A model generated the notes under the pieces. The model searched no databases, was not told the origin of the DNA, and worked only from the letters and a program-made list of their open reading frames with translations. This document shows, piece after piece, positions 7,156 through 15,913 of a stretch of 64,000 bases of DNA. Source of the DNA: Candidatus Babelota bacterium. Its GTDB lineage: Bacteria; Babelota; Babeliae; Babelales; JAHIUU01. Position numbers and translations under genes: made by a program. Each line of letters opens with the position of its first letter. The stretch's first letter is position 1. Location: positions 62,001 to 126,000 of the forward strand of contig JAHIUU010000007.1 of the NCBI GenBank assembly GCA_018817025.1, given 5' to 3'.

Positions 7156-9498
7156 ATGAAGCGCTTAAACTTTTTTCTGGTGTTTTGTTTGCTTGCGTTT
7201 TGTAGCGTCTGGCTGCATGCCGAGCATGTTAATTATGGTGACTATACACTTTATGGGGTGTTTGATGGTGACCTTGTTATTATCGCCGGCAACTTAGATC
7301 TTAACGATACGCTGACCGTTAATGGCGATGTAAAAATTATCTCAGGAAAAGTAATAATTGGAAGTGATAACCCGTTAACGTCAACAGTCGATCTGTATGT
7401 TAACGGTGACTTGATTGTCACCAATACTGAAGCTTCTGGTGAGATGGATGCGACCATTACCGTTTCGTCGGGACGTCTTGTTGTAACCGGAGAAATTTTC
7501 ACACGAAGCGATCTTGCCAAAGCATCTATCGACGGGCACTATGGCGTGCGTGCAGGTCAGCTTGAAGCAAATGGCAAAACCGAAGCTAACCTGGAGTCTC
7601 TTGCTGGTTCGATTACGGTCGTTGGGGATATTTTCACAAAAAGTGATGGCGATGCGCACATTAGGTCCAACGGGGATCTCTCTGCTGCGGCAATCTTTGC
7701 AAACGGCAGAGGAAACGTCGAAGAGGAAACGCCACCACCTGATGATGGAGAGACTGCTTATATCGAGGTTGGTGGTTCTATTGACGTCGGTGGTATGATC
7801 GTCACGAAATCTTTGTACGGTTCTGCCTACATCAAAACAGCGACAGTTCGTTCTGGGTATCTTAGTGCTGATTCGGTGTTTACTCATGGAGAAGGAATCT
7901 CGTCCATTATTGTCGGCCCAGAAGCCGGGTATATCGATGTTGCAAATGACATTGTGGTGACAAGTACCATGGATAACGCGGTTGTAGTTGTCGATAGTGG
8001 CTACATAAAAGCAGGTAATATTACAACACGGGCATACGGCGAGGGCGATGTTCGCGCAACAACGTATATTGATGTGTGGGGCGATATTAGCACAAGAGGC
8101 CTGACTGACCATGCAATTGTTGGGGCGTCGACTATTCCTACTATCAAAGCAAAAAGTATTACGACGTCAGCAATGGGCGATGCGTATGTCCGGGCAACTG
8201 AATGGATCGATATTAGTGAAGCAATAGAAACTGAGTGCTGGGGTAATTCGGGAGACGCCGATGTTACGGTCGTCGCGGTCTCACAAACGCCTGGAATAAT
8301 AAAAGCCGGAAGTATCAATACTGATGCTAATAACGGTCTCGGTACCGTAGGCATGAAGTTCGGCTCAATTATCGTTAAGGGAACAATCAACACGAACAGT
8401 ATGTTTGGCGATGCAAAAGTAACGGTGACCGCAGGTGATATCGAAGCTGAAAACATTTACACCAGTGCGTACGGGGACGCTTGCATACGTACTGATGTGA
8501 GTGGCGAGATACGAGTTCAAGATGTGATCAAAATAAAAAGTATCAACGGCGTTGGTATGGTTGAGGCACAGGATGATATTCGAGCTCGATCGATAACAAC
8601 AGAAGCGTATGGCGATGGGCATGTGTTGTCAGACGACGGATCGATTATTGTTCAAGAAGATATTTGTACCAAAAGTGACACGGGAAGTGCGTATGTCAAA
8701 GCAGCAAATGGCGATATAACTGCCCAGAGAATTAAAACTCAGGCGTCAACCGGTCAAGACGATTCGATCTGGGCACAGGCGGGGTCTGGTCATTTTATGT
8801 TGGAGTTAAACGAAGAAGATGCTGCAAAAATAATTGTTGACGCAGAATTCGATTTAGACGCTGACCATGAGTGGAACACGATGATGACGCTTAAGGGTAC
8901 TTGCACGATTAATGGAAAAGGACATAAGATTACCTTTGGGCCCCAAGGGGGTATGATTGTTGATACTAGTGCGAAACTTTTATTAAACAATATCAAAATA
9001 AATAATATCTGGGGCGAGTCGATCAAGTGTGAAGATGGCACTGGGACTCTACAATTACATAACGTAGTCTGGACGCAGACCGCTGATTATTCTTTCAAGT
9101 CTGGAGCGATGGAGATTTCTGGTGATCTGCTGGTCAGTGGCCCAGGGACTGGGTTTATGTATGAAAGTACGCAAGTAAGTACGATTAAGCAAAACTCGAT
9201 GTTTTCTCTTAGTCCGACTATGACGCTTTATTACAACACTGGTGCTGCAAATAGACTTGCGATGGTCGATGAGACATCACGTCTTAATTTTAACGGTTCA
9301 GCGTTGGGGGCAACACAAGATATTCGATTTACGAAGGGGACACTTGTCTTCGACAATAAAGTTATATTTAGTGCTCCTGTAGGAAGAACAATTTATTTTG
9401 GCGACGGGGTGTTGGCAAACAATATAGGTTTTGAATTTCATGTTTCGTCCCATTTGAACAAAGAGGGGTCTGGTTCAATGGTGGATGTAAATGCATAG
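7156..9498 (+). CDS. Exported beta-solenoid repeat protein, paralogue 2
   Basis: This 780-residue protein has a signal peptide (MKRLNFFLVFCLLAFCSVW, cleavage near LHA), the same opening strand turns (FDGDLVI, VNGDVKI, VNGDLIV), a central array of 21/22-residue half-modules, and a C-terminal domain beginning near DSIWAQAGSG that matches paralogue 1 (DADHEWN, TLQLHNVVWTQ, FTKGTLVFDN, GRTIYFG). The ATG at 7156 is chosen over an upstream TTG because AAGGAG precedes it directly. The central array contains an insertion with a PPPDDGE loop at about 7726-7751. It lies 34 bases after paralogue 1 and 11 bases before paralogue 3, consistent with one transcript. Confidence 0.85.
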   Translation: MKRLNFFLVFCLLAFCSVWLHAEHVNYGDYTLYGVFDGDLVIIAGNLDLNDTLTVNGDVKIISGKVIIGSDNPLTSTVDLYVNGDLIVTNTEASGEMDATITVSSGRLVVTGEIFTRSDLAKASIDGHYGVRAGQLEANGKTEANLESLAGSITVVGDIFTKSDGDAHIRSNGDLSAAAIFANGRGNVEEETPPPDDGETAYIEVGGSIDVGGMIVTKSLYGSAYIKTATVRSGYLSADSVFTHGEGISSIIVGPEAGYIDVANDIVVTSTMDNAVVVVDSGYIKAGNITTRAYGEGDVRATTYIDVWGDISTRGLTDHAIVGASTIPTIKAKSITTSAMGDAYVRATEWIDISEAIETECWGNSGDADVTVVAVSQTPGIIKAGSINTDANNGLGTVGMKFGSIIVKGTINTNSMFGDAKVTVTAGDIEAENIYTSAYGDACIRTDVSGEIRVQDVIKIKSINGVGMVEAQDDIRARSITTEAYGDGHVLSDDGSIIVQEDICTKSDTGSAYVKAANGDITAQRIKTQASTGQDDSIWAQAGSGHFMLELNEEDAAKIIVDAEFDLDADHEWNTMMTLKGTCTINGKGHKITFGPQGGMIVDTSAKLLLNNIKINNIWGESIKCEDGTGTLQLHNVVWTQTADYSFKSGAMEISGDLLVSGPGTGFMYESTQVSTIKQNSMFSLSPTMTLYYNTGAANRLAMVDETSRLNFNGSALGATQDIRFTKGTLVFDNKVIFSAPVGRTIYFGDGVLANNIGFEFHVSSHLNKEGSGSMVDVNA

Positions 9499-9509
9499 GA
9501 AGGGAGTAG

Positions 9510-11969
9510 ATGAAGCATAAGAAGCTATTATTTGGTTTTTTGTTAGCAAGTATCGGTTTTTCACATCTGTTTTCTCTTGAAAAAGTATGGGATGTGAACG
9601 TTTCGGGAATGTACACGCAAGCAGGAACGATTGACGGCGACTTGGTTGTCGTTAATGGTGACGTATACATTACATCAGGAAATCTAATTGTTAACGGTGA
9701 TCTGAAGGTGACGACAGGATTTGTACGTCTTTGTGATGGAAATCTTAAGGTTGATGGCGATTTGATTATTACCAATACAAACGGTAGTGGTGATGTCGAA
9801 GCAACGCTTTTTGTTGGGGGTGATCTTGAAGTTACCGGTGCTGTCATAACGAAGAGTGTTGCAGGGGATGCGTATGTTGATATTAGAGGAGATCTAGAAG
9901 CTGGGCGAGTTTCGACCCGTGCCTCCGGTGAAGCATATGTCATAACCGACAATCACATAAAAGTAACCGGTGCCATTGTGACGAAGAGCGAGGCCGCTCA
10001 CGCTTTTGTGGTAAGCAGGGGCGAGAGCCCTACCTACGGGGATATTAATGCTGGTGCAATTTTTACTTATGCAGTTCAGGTGCCTGCTGAATTGCCGGCC
10101 ACAGCCCCTTCTTGTGTTGTCCTTGGGTTTCGTTCTGCATTGCCTGAGTTTTCTAGTGGTGCCGTTGTTCGGGCGGCCAACGGTCATGTGATTGTAACGG
10201 GGCCGATTGTAACGCATGCAACACGCATGATTTTTGGGCTTGGTGTAGAAGGTCGATCGTCTGGTTCTATTGCCAATGCGCATGTGTACGCTGAAGGCAA
10301 TATCGAAGCAGCAAGTATTACGACATATTCTGATGGTGGCGATGCCTATGTATCTGGAGAGAGAGTCACGGTTGATGGTGATATTCGAACAGAGGCTAAA
10401 TCAGTTGTTGGAAGCAATGCACATGTTGAAGCACGAGAGTCGGTATTGCAAACGGTTGGGACGTTCGAGGACATTGTTGCTCAAAATATTTACACGAAAG
10501 GCGATTGTCAGGCGCATGTCATTGCGTATCGCAATATCGATGTGAAGGGTGATATTGTTACTTGGGACCGAGCGCTCTATGATTGTGGGGCTGGGACCAA
10601 CGCGTGCGTGAAAGCGACAATAGGCTACCTGAAAGCTCAAAATGTTATGACCAAAAGTCCATTGTGCGCATATGTGCAAGCCCAAGGTGACATTGATGTT
10701 GTAGGAGACGTTCTCACGTCAAGCGACTACAATAGCGCCAACGTTTATTCTAGTGAAGGCCGCATACGGGCTGGAAATATTGCAACCGAAGGGGTTTACA
10801 GCACTTATATTTATGCGGATCAAGATGTTGATGTAGCCCACGTGATTACAACCAAGCAGGTTTTGGATCCTCGAGGTCGATTTCGAAATGGTTATTTGCC
10901 TTTGTATGTACGTTCAATTACTGGGGATGTTAAAGCCGAGAAGATTTTTACAAAAGGGTATGGGGATGCGGATGTGACTGCATTGAATGATGTTCTGGTA
11001 AAGGGGCCGATTAGTACGAGAAGTGTTAGTAATATGGCAAAAGTTTTTGCTGGTTACGAACTTGTTGCGGGAGCAATGTCGACCTATGGATCAGGGGATT
11101 CGTCAATTGAGTCGCAATCGAGTTCGATCAATGTAGTTGAAGATATTCGCACAAAAAGTAGCAGCTCTGATGCCGATGTTTCAGCTATTAACGGCAACAT
11201 AAAAGCGCGTAGCATCAAAACAGATGCTTATTCGACGAACGATGACTCAATACGAGCCGACGCAGGATCAGCAGAATTTACTCTGGTGCCAGATCTCGAG
11301 ACTGATGAGATTGTTATAGAAAACGCTGAGTTCAATCTAGACTCTGATCATGAGTGGCCGCTTATGCTGACCATCGATGGAACCTGTACGCTTAACGGTA
11401 ATGGGCATGTGCTGACTCTTACAGGGGACGGTGGTATTACGGTGAGCGCTGGTGCCGAGCTATATCTTCAGAATATGCTAATTCGAAATGTCAAAGATGA
11501 GGTGATTTCTTGTGGGGACGATAGTTCTATACTGTCATTGCATAATGTGACCTTTATGCAAAGTGACGATTATACGTTCGACACAGGAATGCTGTACGTA
11601 CGAGGGCTCTTTCAGATCAAGGGGCCTGGCAAGCGTTTTATCTATACAAGTTCCCCTAACTGCATGGTTCTGAAAAACTCAACCATCTTTTTTGATCACG
11701 GTCTCATATTTGAGCATGGGGTAAGTGTGACGATTGAACTTGAGGACCGTTCTTCTCGTATACACTTTAATGATGCATTTCTTGACGTCATTGAAGGCAC
11801 TCGCTTTAAAGATGGAACGTTTGTTTTTGACAATATGGTAACATTTTCGATTCGTGACGCTGGGAAGCTGTACTTTGGCAACAATAATGGGCCAGAAAAC
11901 ATTGGTCTAGAATTTCATGAGGCATCAAAGCTGATTTACTCCGGAGATTTAGAAAACCAAAATGTGTAA
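9510..11969 (+). CDS. Exported beta-solenoid repeat protein, paralogue 3
   Basis: The 819-residue third paralogue has a signal peptide ending near SLE, strand turns IDGDLVV, VNGDLKV and VDGDLII, a solenoid array, and the shared C-terminal domain (LDSDHEWPLML, CTLNGNGH, ILSLHNVTF, FVFDNMV). It is the longest copy, with loops inserted among the modules, for example the proline-rich stretch near 10080-10150 and the GRFRNGYLP loop near 10870. GGGAG precedes the ATG and the stop of paralogue 2 is only 11 bases upstream. The divergence among the three copies in the arrays, against good conservation of the ends, is what would be expected of surface proteins under diversifying selection (inference). 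Confidence 0.85.
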   Translation: MKHKKLLFGFLLASIGFSHLFSLEKVWDVNVSGMYTQAGTIDGDLVVVNGDVYITSGNLIVNGDLKVTTGFVRLCDGNLKVDGDLIITNTNGSGDVEATLFVGGDLEVTGAVITKSVAGDAYVDIRGDLEAGRVSTRASGEAYVITDNHIKVTGAIVTKSEAAHAFVVSRGESPTYGDINAGAIFTYAVQVPAELPATAPSCVVLGFRSALPEFSSGAVVRAANGHVIVTGPIVTHATRMIFGLGVEGRSSGSIANAHVYAEGNIEAASITTYSDGGDAYVSGERVTVDGDIRTEAKSVVGSNAHVEARESVLQTVGTFEDIVAQNIYTKGDCQAHVIAYRNIDVKGDIVTWDRALYDCGAGTNACVKATIGYLKAQNVMTKSPLCAYVQAQGDIDVVGDVLTSSDYNSANVYSSEGRIRAGNIATEGVYSTYIYADQDVDVAHVITTKQVLDPRGRFRNGYLPLYVRSITGDVKAEKIFTKGYGDADVTALNDVLVKGPISTRSVSNMAKVFAGYELVAGAMSTYGSGDSSIESQSSSINVVEDIRTKSSSSDADVSAINGNIKARSIKTDAYSTNDDSIRADAGSAEFTLVPDLETDEIVIENAEFNLDSDHEWPLMLTIDGTCTLNGNGHVLTLTGDGGITVSAGAELYLQNMLIRNVKDEVISCGDDSSILSLHNVTFMQSDDYTFDTGMLYVRGLFQIKGPGKRFIYTSSPNCMVLKNSTIFFDHGLIFEHGVSVTIELEDRSSRIHFNDAFLDVIEGTRFKDGTFVFDNMVTFSIRDAGKLYFGNNNGPENIGLEFHEASKLIYSGDLENQNV

Positions 11970-12003
11970 TGAAGAAATGATTTTTTATAGAGAGGAGAGG
12001 GGT

Positions 12004-13284
12004 ATGAATTTTCGGCATGTAGCGTTATTGGCAGTAATACCGGTTTTGCTGGTTTGTTTTGTTGGCAATCTTGCTGGGGCAGATCCCCAAATATCCAATG
12101 GAAAATCGATTGCAGCATACGGGGCAGACGGGGCATATTTGGTTACCGAGTCAAAAGAATTATATGTGTGGAGTCCTACGCTCGAAAAGTGGCAACGGGC
12201 CATGATAATGACGCCAGAGATCCGTCAAATGGACAGTCTTACTGACGGGACAAAACTTTTTGGAACCGATGATAGCGATAACGTTTGGATGTGGGATGGG
12301 GTTTCGCCTGGTGGATCATGGAGCGAAACTCGTCCTGGGAAAACATACCATTGGGTGATGTATGATCCCGTTACAGACGAATCAAAAGGGTTGATCAAGG
12401 CACTTGAAAACGTGTGGGAGTCATGGGATAAGCCGTCCGGTGGCGGATGGAACAACTATCTTCCGGCCGGCCCTGAAGGATCTGCTCGTATGGCGACGCT
12501 TTTGTTAGTTGACACAACGTCGACGGAGTTTCATCGTTGGCAGCGTGGCGACGCGGGATATCGTGTTTCTTTGAATCGATCAGGACAGACAACCCCGTTC
12601 AAAATATTTGCTTACACCGATAACAGTGTCGCAAAAAATCCGCCATTCGAATCAGGAACCGACAACTATGTTTTGGAGCGAATGATTGACGCTCCAACGC
12701 CAACACCTTGGCTTGACCCAGGTTTAACCGTCAAGAACCCAGATCTTGTTCTTGCTAAGCAAATCTCGTATGACGAAGATGAGCAAAACTTATGGTGTGT
12801 TGATGAAAATGGCTGGCCATGGCGCTGGAGCAACGAGTATCAGGGATGGATACTGAGTAGGAACAGAACAGCTCTGCCGCTTGTTGAAGAAGATGGCGGC
12901 CTCCCCTGTTGTGACATTGCCAGGCTGCTTCGATGTACAGACGATTTCTATGTGCGAACAACCTATATTGCAGGGGACTACTCACCAGTTGTTATTATTT
13001 TTAAAGACACCATGATTATGCATCTAATTGTTGGTGAGCTGTCGAAGGCAAACATGAAAGATGTAAAGTTTTATGTTTTCGAGGCGAAAGCCCCAGACCA
13101 TAATTACCACAATATTTTACGACTTCCAAAAGAGACACCACAAAAGCTTGTTCGTGTAGACGGTAATGTTGTCCGTAAACGAGAGAACCATTATCTTGAG
13201 CGATTACTTATCGAGAACGGGATTGTTGCTAGGCCCGAGGATATAAATTTGTTTCCAGCGGAGCATAGACTTATACGGCGATAG
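12004..13284 (+). CDS. Exported tectonin/beta-propeller-like protein
   Basis: This 426-residue protein has a signal peptide ending near NLAGA and a tryptophan-rich region with recurring blades such as ELYVWSPTLEKWQ, NVWMWDG, VWESWD, FHRWQRGD and LWCVDENGWPWRWS. The spacing of aromatic and aspartate/glycine residues recalls tectonin or similar six-bladed beta-propellers, which bind carbohydrate in other organisms. The last 130 residues are of a different composition and not recognised. The start chosen opens the signal peptide and has a GAGAGGAGAGG ribosome-binding stretch. It is the last gene of the solenoid operon, 34 bases after paralogue 3, which suggests a joint surface function. The fold call is tentative. 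Confidence 0.65.
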   Translation: MNFRHVALLAVIPVLLVCFVGNLAGADPQISNGKSIAAYGADGAYLVTESKELYVWSPTLEKWQRAMIMTPEIRQMDSLTDGTKLFGTDDSDNVWMWDGVSPGGSWSETRPGKTYHWVMYDPVTDESKGLIKALENVWESWDKPSGGGWNNYLPAGPEGSARMATLLLVDTTSTEFHRWQRGDAGYRVSLNRSGQTTPFKIFAYTDNSVAKNPPFESGTDNYVLERMIDAPTPTPWLDPGLTVKNPDLVLAKQISYDEDEQNLWCVDENGWPWRWSNEYQGWILSRNRTALPLVEEDGGLPCCDIARLLRCTDDFYVRTTYIAGDYSPVVIIFKDTMIMHLIVGELSKANMKDVKFYVFEAKAPDHNYHNILRLPKETPQKLVRVDGNVVRKRENHYLERLLIENGIVARPEDINLFPAEHRLIRR

Positions 13285-13292
13285 TCCAGTAT

Positions 13293-14687
13293 CTAGCGTA
13301 CGAGTGTTGCTGTAACAAGACTAAGTAAGAATCCTGGCAGAATAGAGTATTCATGGAGTGGCAGACCGGTGTATTTCCAGGTTGCAGCGGTAAGTCCGCC
13401 AACAATAATTCCTGCAAGCGCACCGTTTCTTGTAATTTTTTTCGAATAGAGAGACAGGAGTAAGACCGGTCCGAACGTGCTGCCAAGGCCAAACCAAGCG
13501 TATCCTATCAAACTAAAAATACTTTCTTTGTTGCCTCTGGCAAGAAAGAACGACAATAAGACTATTGCGACGCCAGAGAATCGTGAAACTCTTAGAAGAA
13601 GTTTTGGCGAAGCTTTTTTACCAAACAGCTTTTTGTAGATGTCTTGTGTAAGCATTGACGCTGAGACGAGAATTTGGCTATCCATTGTTGAGATTGCTGC
13701 GCCGAGAATGGCGCACAGCAGGAACCCTGCAAAGACCGGGTTAACGATTGCTTTAACAAGATTGATAAACACATGCTCGTTGTTGGCAAGTGTTTGATGG
13801 AAAAAAGGGATTCCAATCAGACCGATAAGTATGGCTGAACTAAGCGTGATGGTTTGCCAGGCGAGCCCGACATATTTTGCTTTGCGAATATTCTGTGGTT
13901 TATCGATACCCATAAAATTAACCAAGATATGTGGTTGCCCAAAGTAGCCGAGGCCCCAACCAAGAGACATTGCTAGCAGGTTGGTTATCGTTGTCCAAGA
14001 GTAATCTGGAATGAGTGAAAGCGATATATTCTTTGCCATGGCTGCCTGTGTGATCGTTCCGAAGCCGCCAATCATATATAAGGCATACAGGGGGAATAGG
14101 GTAATGATTAGGAGGACAAACATGCCTTGCAAGAAGTCGTTCCATGCGATCGCGACAAAGCCTCCCAAGATTGTGTAAAGTGCAACAGTGACGGTGCCAA
14201 GCATGATGCTGAGAAAATATGAAAAGCCAAATGTTGCTTCAAGTGCTCGTCCTAGGGCAACAATGCCTGCAGAAATATAGAGCGTAAAAAAGAAAAGTGC
14301 GAATAGTGCGCTTACGATTCGTATGGTACCGGAGCTGTCTTGAAACCGTTTTTCAAAGTATGACGATAGTGTTGGAGCTGCGTATTTTTCGGTTGTCCGG
14401 CGTAACTTTTCTGCAACAAACTGCCAGGTCAAAAACATGAAGAACAATAACCCGATGGCACTCCAGCATGGAAACAGTCCAAAGCTATATACTGCGCCTG
14501 GCAGTGCCATGAAAAGCCACGCGCTCATGTCGGTTGCATGGGTTGCGATAGCGGTTACCCAGTAGTTGATCGATCGGTTTCCGATCATGAAATCGCATGA
14601 GTTTCGTTGTCGTCTTGAAACGATCCATCCAATTACGATCAAAATCGAAATATAAATAAAAAACGAAGCAACGAAAAATATATTCAC
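13293..14687 (-). CDS. putP: Sodium/solute symporter, SSS family (PutP-like)
   Basis: The 464-residue protein is an inner-membrane transporter of the sodium:solute symporter family with about 13 hydrophobic spans. Typical family segments are visible: ATDMSAWLFMALPGAVYSFG in the second span, YTILGGFVAIAWNDFLQG in the fifth to sixth, GWGLGYFGQPHI, and ILGAAISTMDSQILVSASM, which carries residues of the sodium site. PutP takes up proline, and the match to the proline type is good, but the substrate cannot be fixed from sequence alone. The start is a GTG with AGAGGA upstream. It lies 61 bases downstream of rodA on the same strand and ends nine bases from the tectonin-like gene. Confidence 0.88.
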   Translation of the reverse strand: MNIFFVASFFIYISILIVIGWIVSRRQRNSCDFMIGNRSINYWVTAIATHATDMSAWLFMALPGAVYSFGLFPCWSAIGLLFFMFLTWQFVAEKLRRTTEKYAAPTLSSYFEKRFQDSSGTIRIVSALFALFFFTLYISAGIVALGRALEATFGFSYFLSIMLGTVTVALYTILGGFVAIAWNDFLQGMFVLLIITLFPLYALYMIGGFGTITQAAMAKNISLSLIPDYSWTTITNLLAMSLGWGLGYFGQPHILVNFMGIDKPQNIRKAKYVGLAWQTITLSSAILIGLIGIPFFHQTLANNEHVFINLVKAIVNPVFAGFLLCAILGAAISTMDSQILVSASMLTQDIYKKLFGKKASPKLLLRVSRFSGVAIVLLSFFLARGNKESIFSLIGYAWFGLGSTFGPVLLLSLYSKKITRNGALAGIIVGGLTAATWKYTGLPLHEYSILPGFLLSLVTATLVR

Positions 14688-14748
14688 AGCTCTGATTCCT
14701 CTGATTTTAGACGTTTAAAACCCAACTCTAATAATACCATATAATTGG

Positions 14749-15849
14749 TTAATAGTGCAAAAAGCGTCTAATAGCGATGTTATTCAGGATTCCAAGGCTA
14801 GCGAGGGTTACCCAGAGGTTTGTTAGCCCGTAAGTAAGTAATGGGAGGGGGATACCAACAATGGGGAGCATGCCGGTTACCATGCCGATATTAATTATTG
14901 TTGATAGTGCTATTGGGGCGAGCAGGCCTATTCCGATAAGTTGGTCCAGGATTTCATGGGCCCCAATGATGACAATAGTCAAACGAATGAATAAGAGCGA
15001 AAAAAGCAGCAAGATAAAAAGCGCTCCCATAAAGCCCCATTCTTCGCAAAGTACTGAGAAGATAAAGTCAGTTCGAGCTTCTGGTAAAAAAGATAGGCGA
15101 TTTTGGGTGCCCTGCAGCAGCCCTTTCCCCCAAACCCCCCCGGAACCGATAGCAATTTGCGATTGCTCTATTTGATACCGTTCGTTTTTGCTGTCGCCAT
15201 GGCCAAGCAAGACCAGGACACGATGTTGTTGGTATGGCTTTAAGTTTTTCCATAAAACAGGCGCGCTTATCAGGCAAGATAGAAATAGAAGTAAGAAGAA
15301 TTTTTTTGGAATGTTTGCCAGCCAAAGCAGGATGAGGCCCGAAAATAATATGACGAGTGCGGTGCCAAGGTCCGGCTGTTTTAAGATAAGCATGAAGGTG
15401 ATGAAGAGGAGTGCAAGGGGAAAGGTGAACGGTATTTTTTGTACGCATTGGTTTTTGCTGATGTCGTCGAAATAAAATGCGTAGCAGAGCGGTAACGAGA
15501 TTTTTACCAGCTCCGCCGGTTGAAAGGTGATGACATGGAGCGAGATCCAGCGCTTTGCGCCCATGCCAACCCAGCCGCCGATTATGGTGTAGAGTAGTAG
15601 TGCGAGCACGCCAAAGTATCCCAGATATCCCCATCGAGCAAGTGTTTGCAGGTTAAAAAAACAAAAGAAAAAGTAAATTATGATACCTATTGTTGCACCA
15701 AAAAGTTGTTTTTTGAAAAAGGGAGACAGCCCGACAGCGTCATGTGATTTTGTGGCACTGAAGACAAAAATCAGGCCTATCGCGAGAAGGGCGATTGTAA
15801 GGGCGAAACTAATCCAGTCGAAATAACGGAGGTATCTTCGGTCTATCAT
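14749..15849 (-). CDS. rodA: Rod shape-determining protein RodA (SEDS glycosyltransferase)
   Basis: RodA is the SEDS-family peptidoglycan glycosyltransferase of the elongasome in the inner membrane. The 366-residue protein has about ten spans, the SEDS motifs KRWISLHVITFQPAELVKI and KQPDLGTALVILFSG, and the C-terminal EARTDFIFSVLCEEWGFMG and GIPLPLLTYG stretches. These distinguish RodA from FtsW reasonably well. Its presence implies a rod-like or at least peptidoglycan-bearing cell. It is divergent from sbcC with a 64-base spacer. Confidence 0.94.
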   Translation of the reverse strand: MIDRRYLRYFDWISFALTIALLAIGLIFVFSATKSHDAVGLSPFFKKQLFGATIGIIIYFFFCFFNLQTLARWGYLGYFGVLALLLYTIIGGWVGMGAKRWISLHVITFQPAELVKISLPLCYAFYFDDISKNQCVQKIPFTFPLALLFITFMLILKQPDLGTALVILFSGLILLWLANIPKKFFLLLFLSCLISAPVLWKNLKPYQQHRVLVLLGHGDSKNERYQIEQSQIAIGSGGVWGKGLLQGTQNRLSFLPEARTDFIFSVLCEEWGFMGALFILLLFSLLFIRLTIVIIGAHEILDQLIGIGLLAPIALSTIINIGMVTGMLPIVGIPLPLLTYGLTNLWVTLASLGILNNIAIRRFLHY

Positions 15850-15878
15850 GTTGTTATTGTAACGTGACGGTTTGCTTG

Positions 15879-15907
15879 TTGCAACGAACTCTGTGGGTTG
15901 TTAAAAT
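15879..15907 (+). promoter_or_regulatory. Sigma-70-type promoter of sbcC, apparently leaderless
   Basis: TTGCAA (15879-15884) and TAAAAT (15902-15907) are separated by 17 bases. The sbcC ATG follows only six bases after the -10 element, where transcription would be expected to start. No Shine-Dalgarno fits between them, so the message would be leaderless. Confidence 0.55.
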
Positions 15908-15913
15908 ACATGC

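Noticed and set aside
7381..8112. 243-codon open frame on the minus strand under solenoid paralogue 2
   Set aside because: It is a shadow of the repetitive solenoid gene: composition is odd (rich in C, H and R), there is no ribosome-binding site, and the plus-strand frame is clearly coding.
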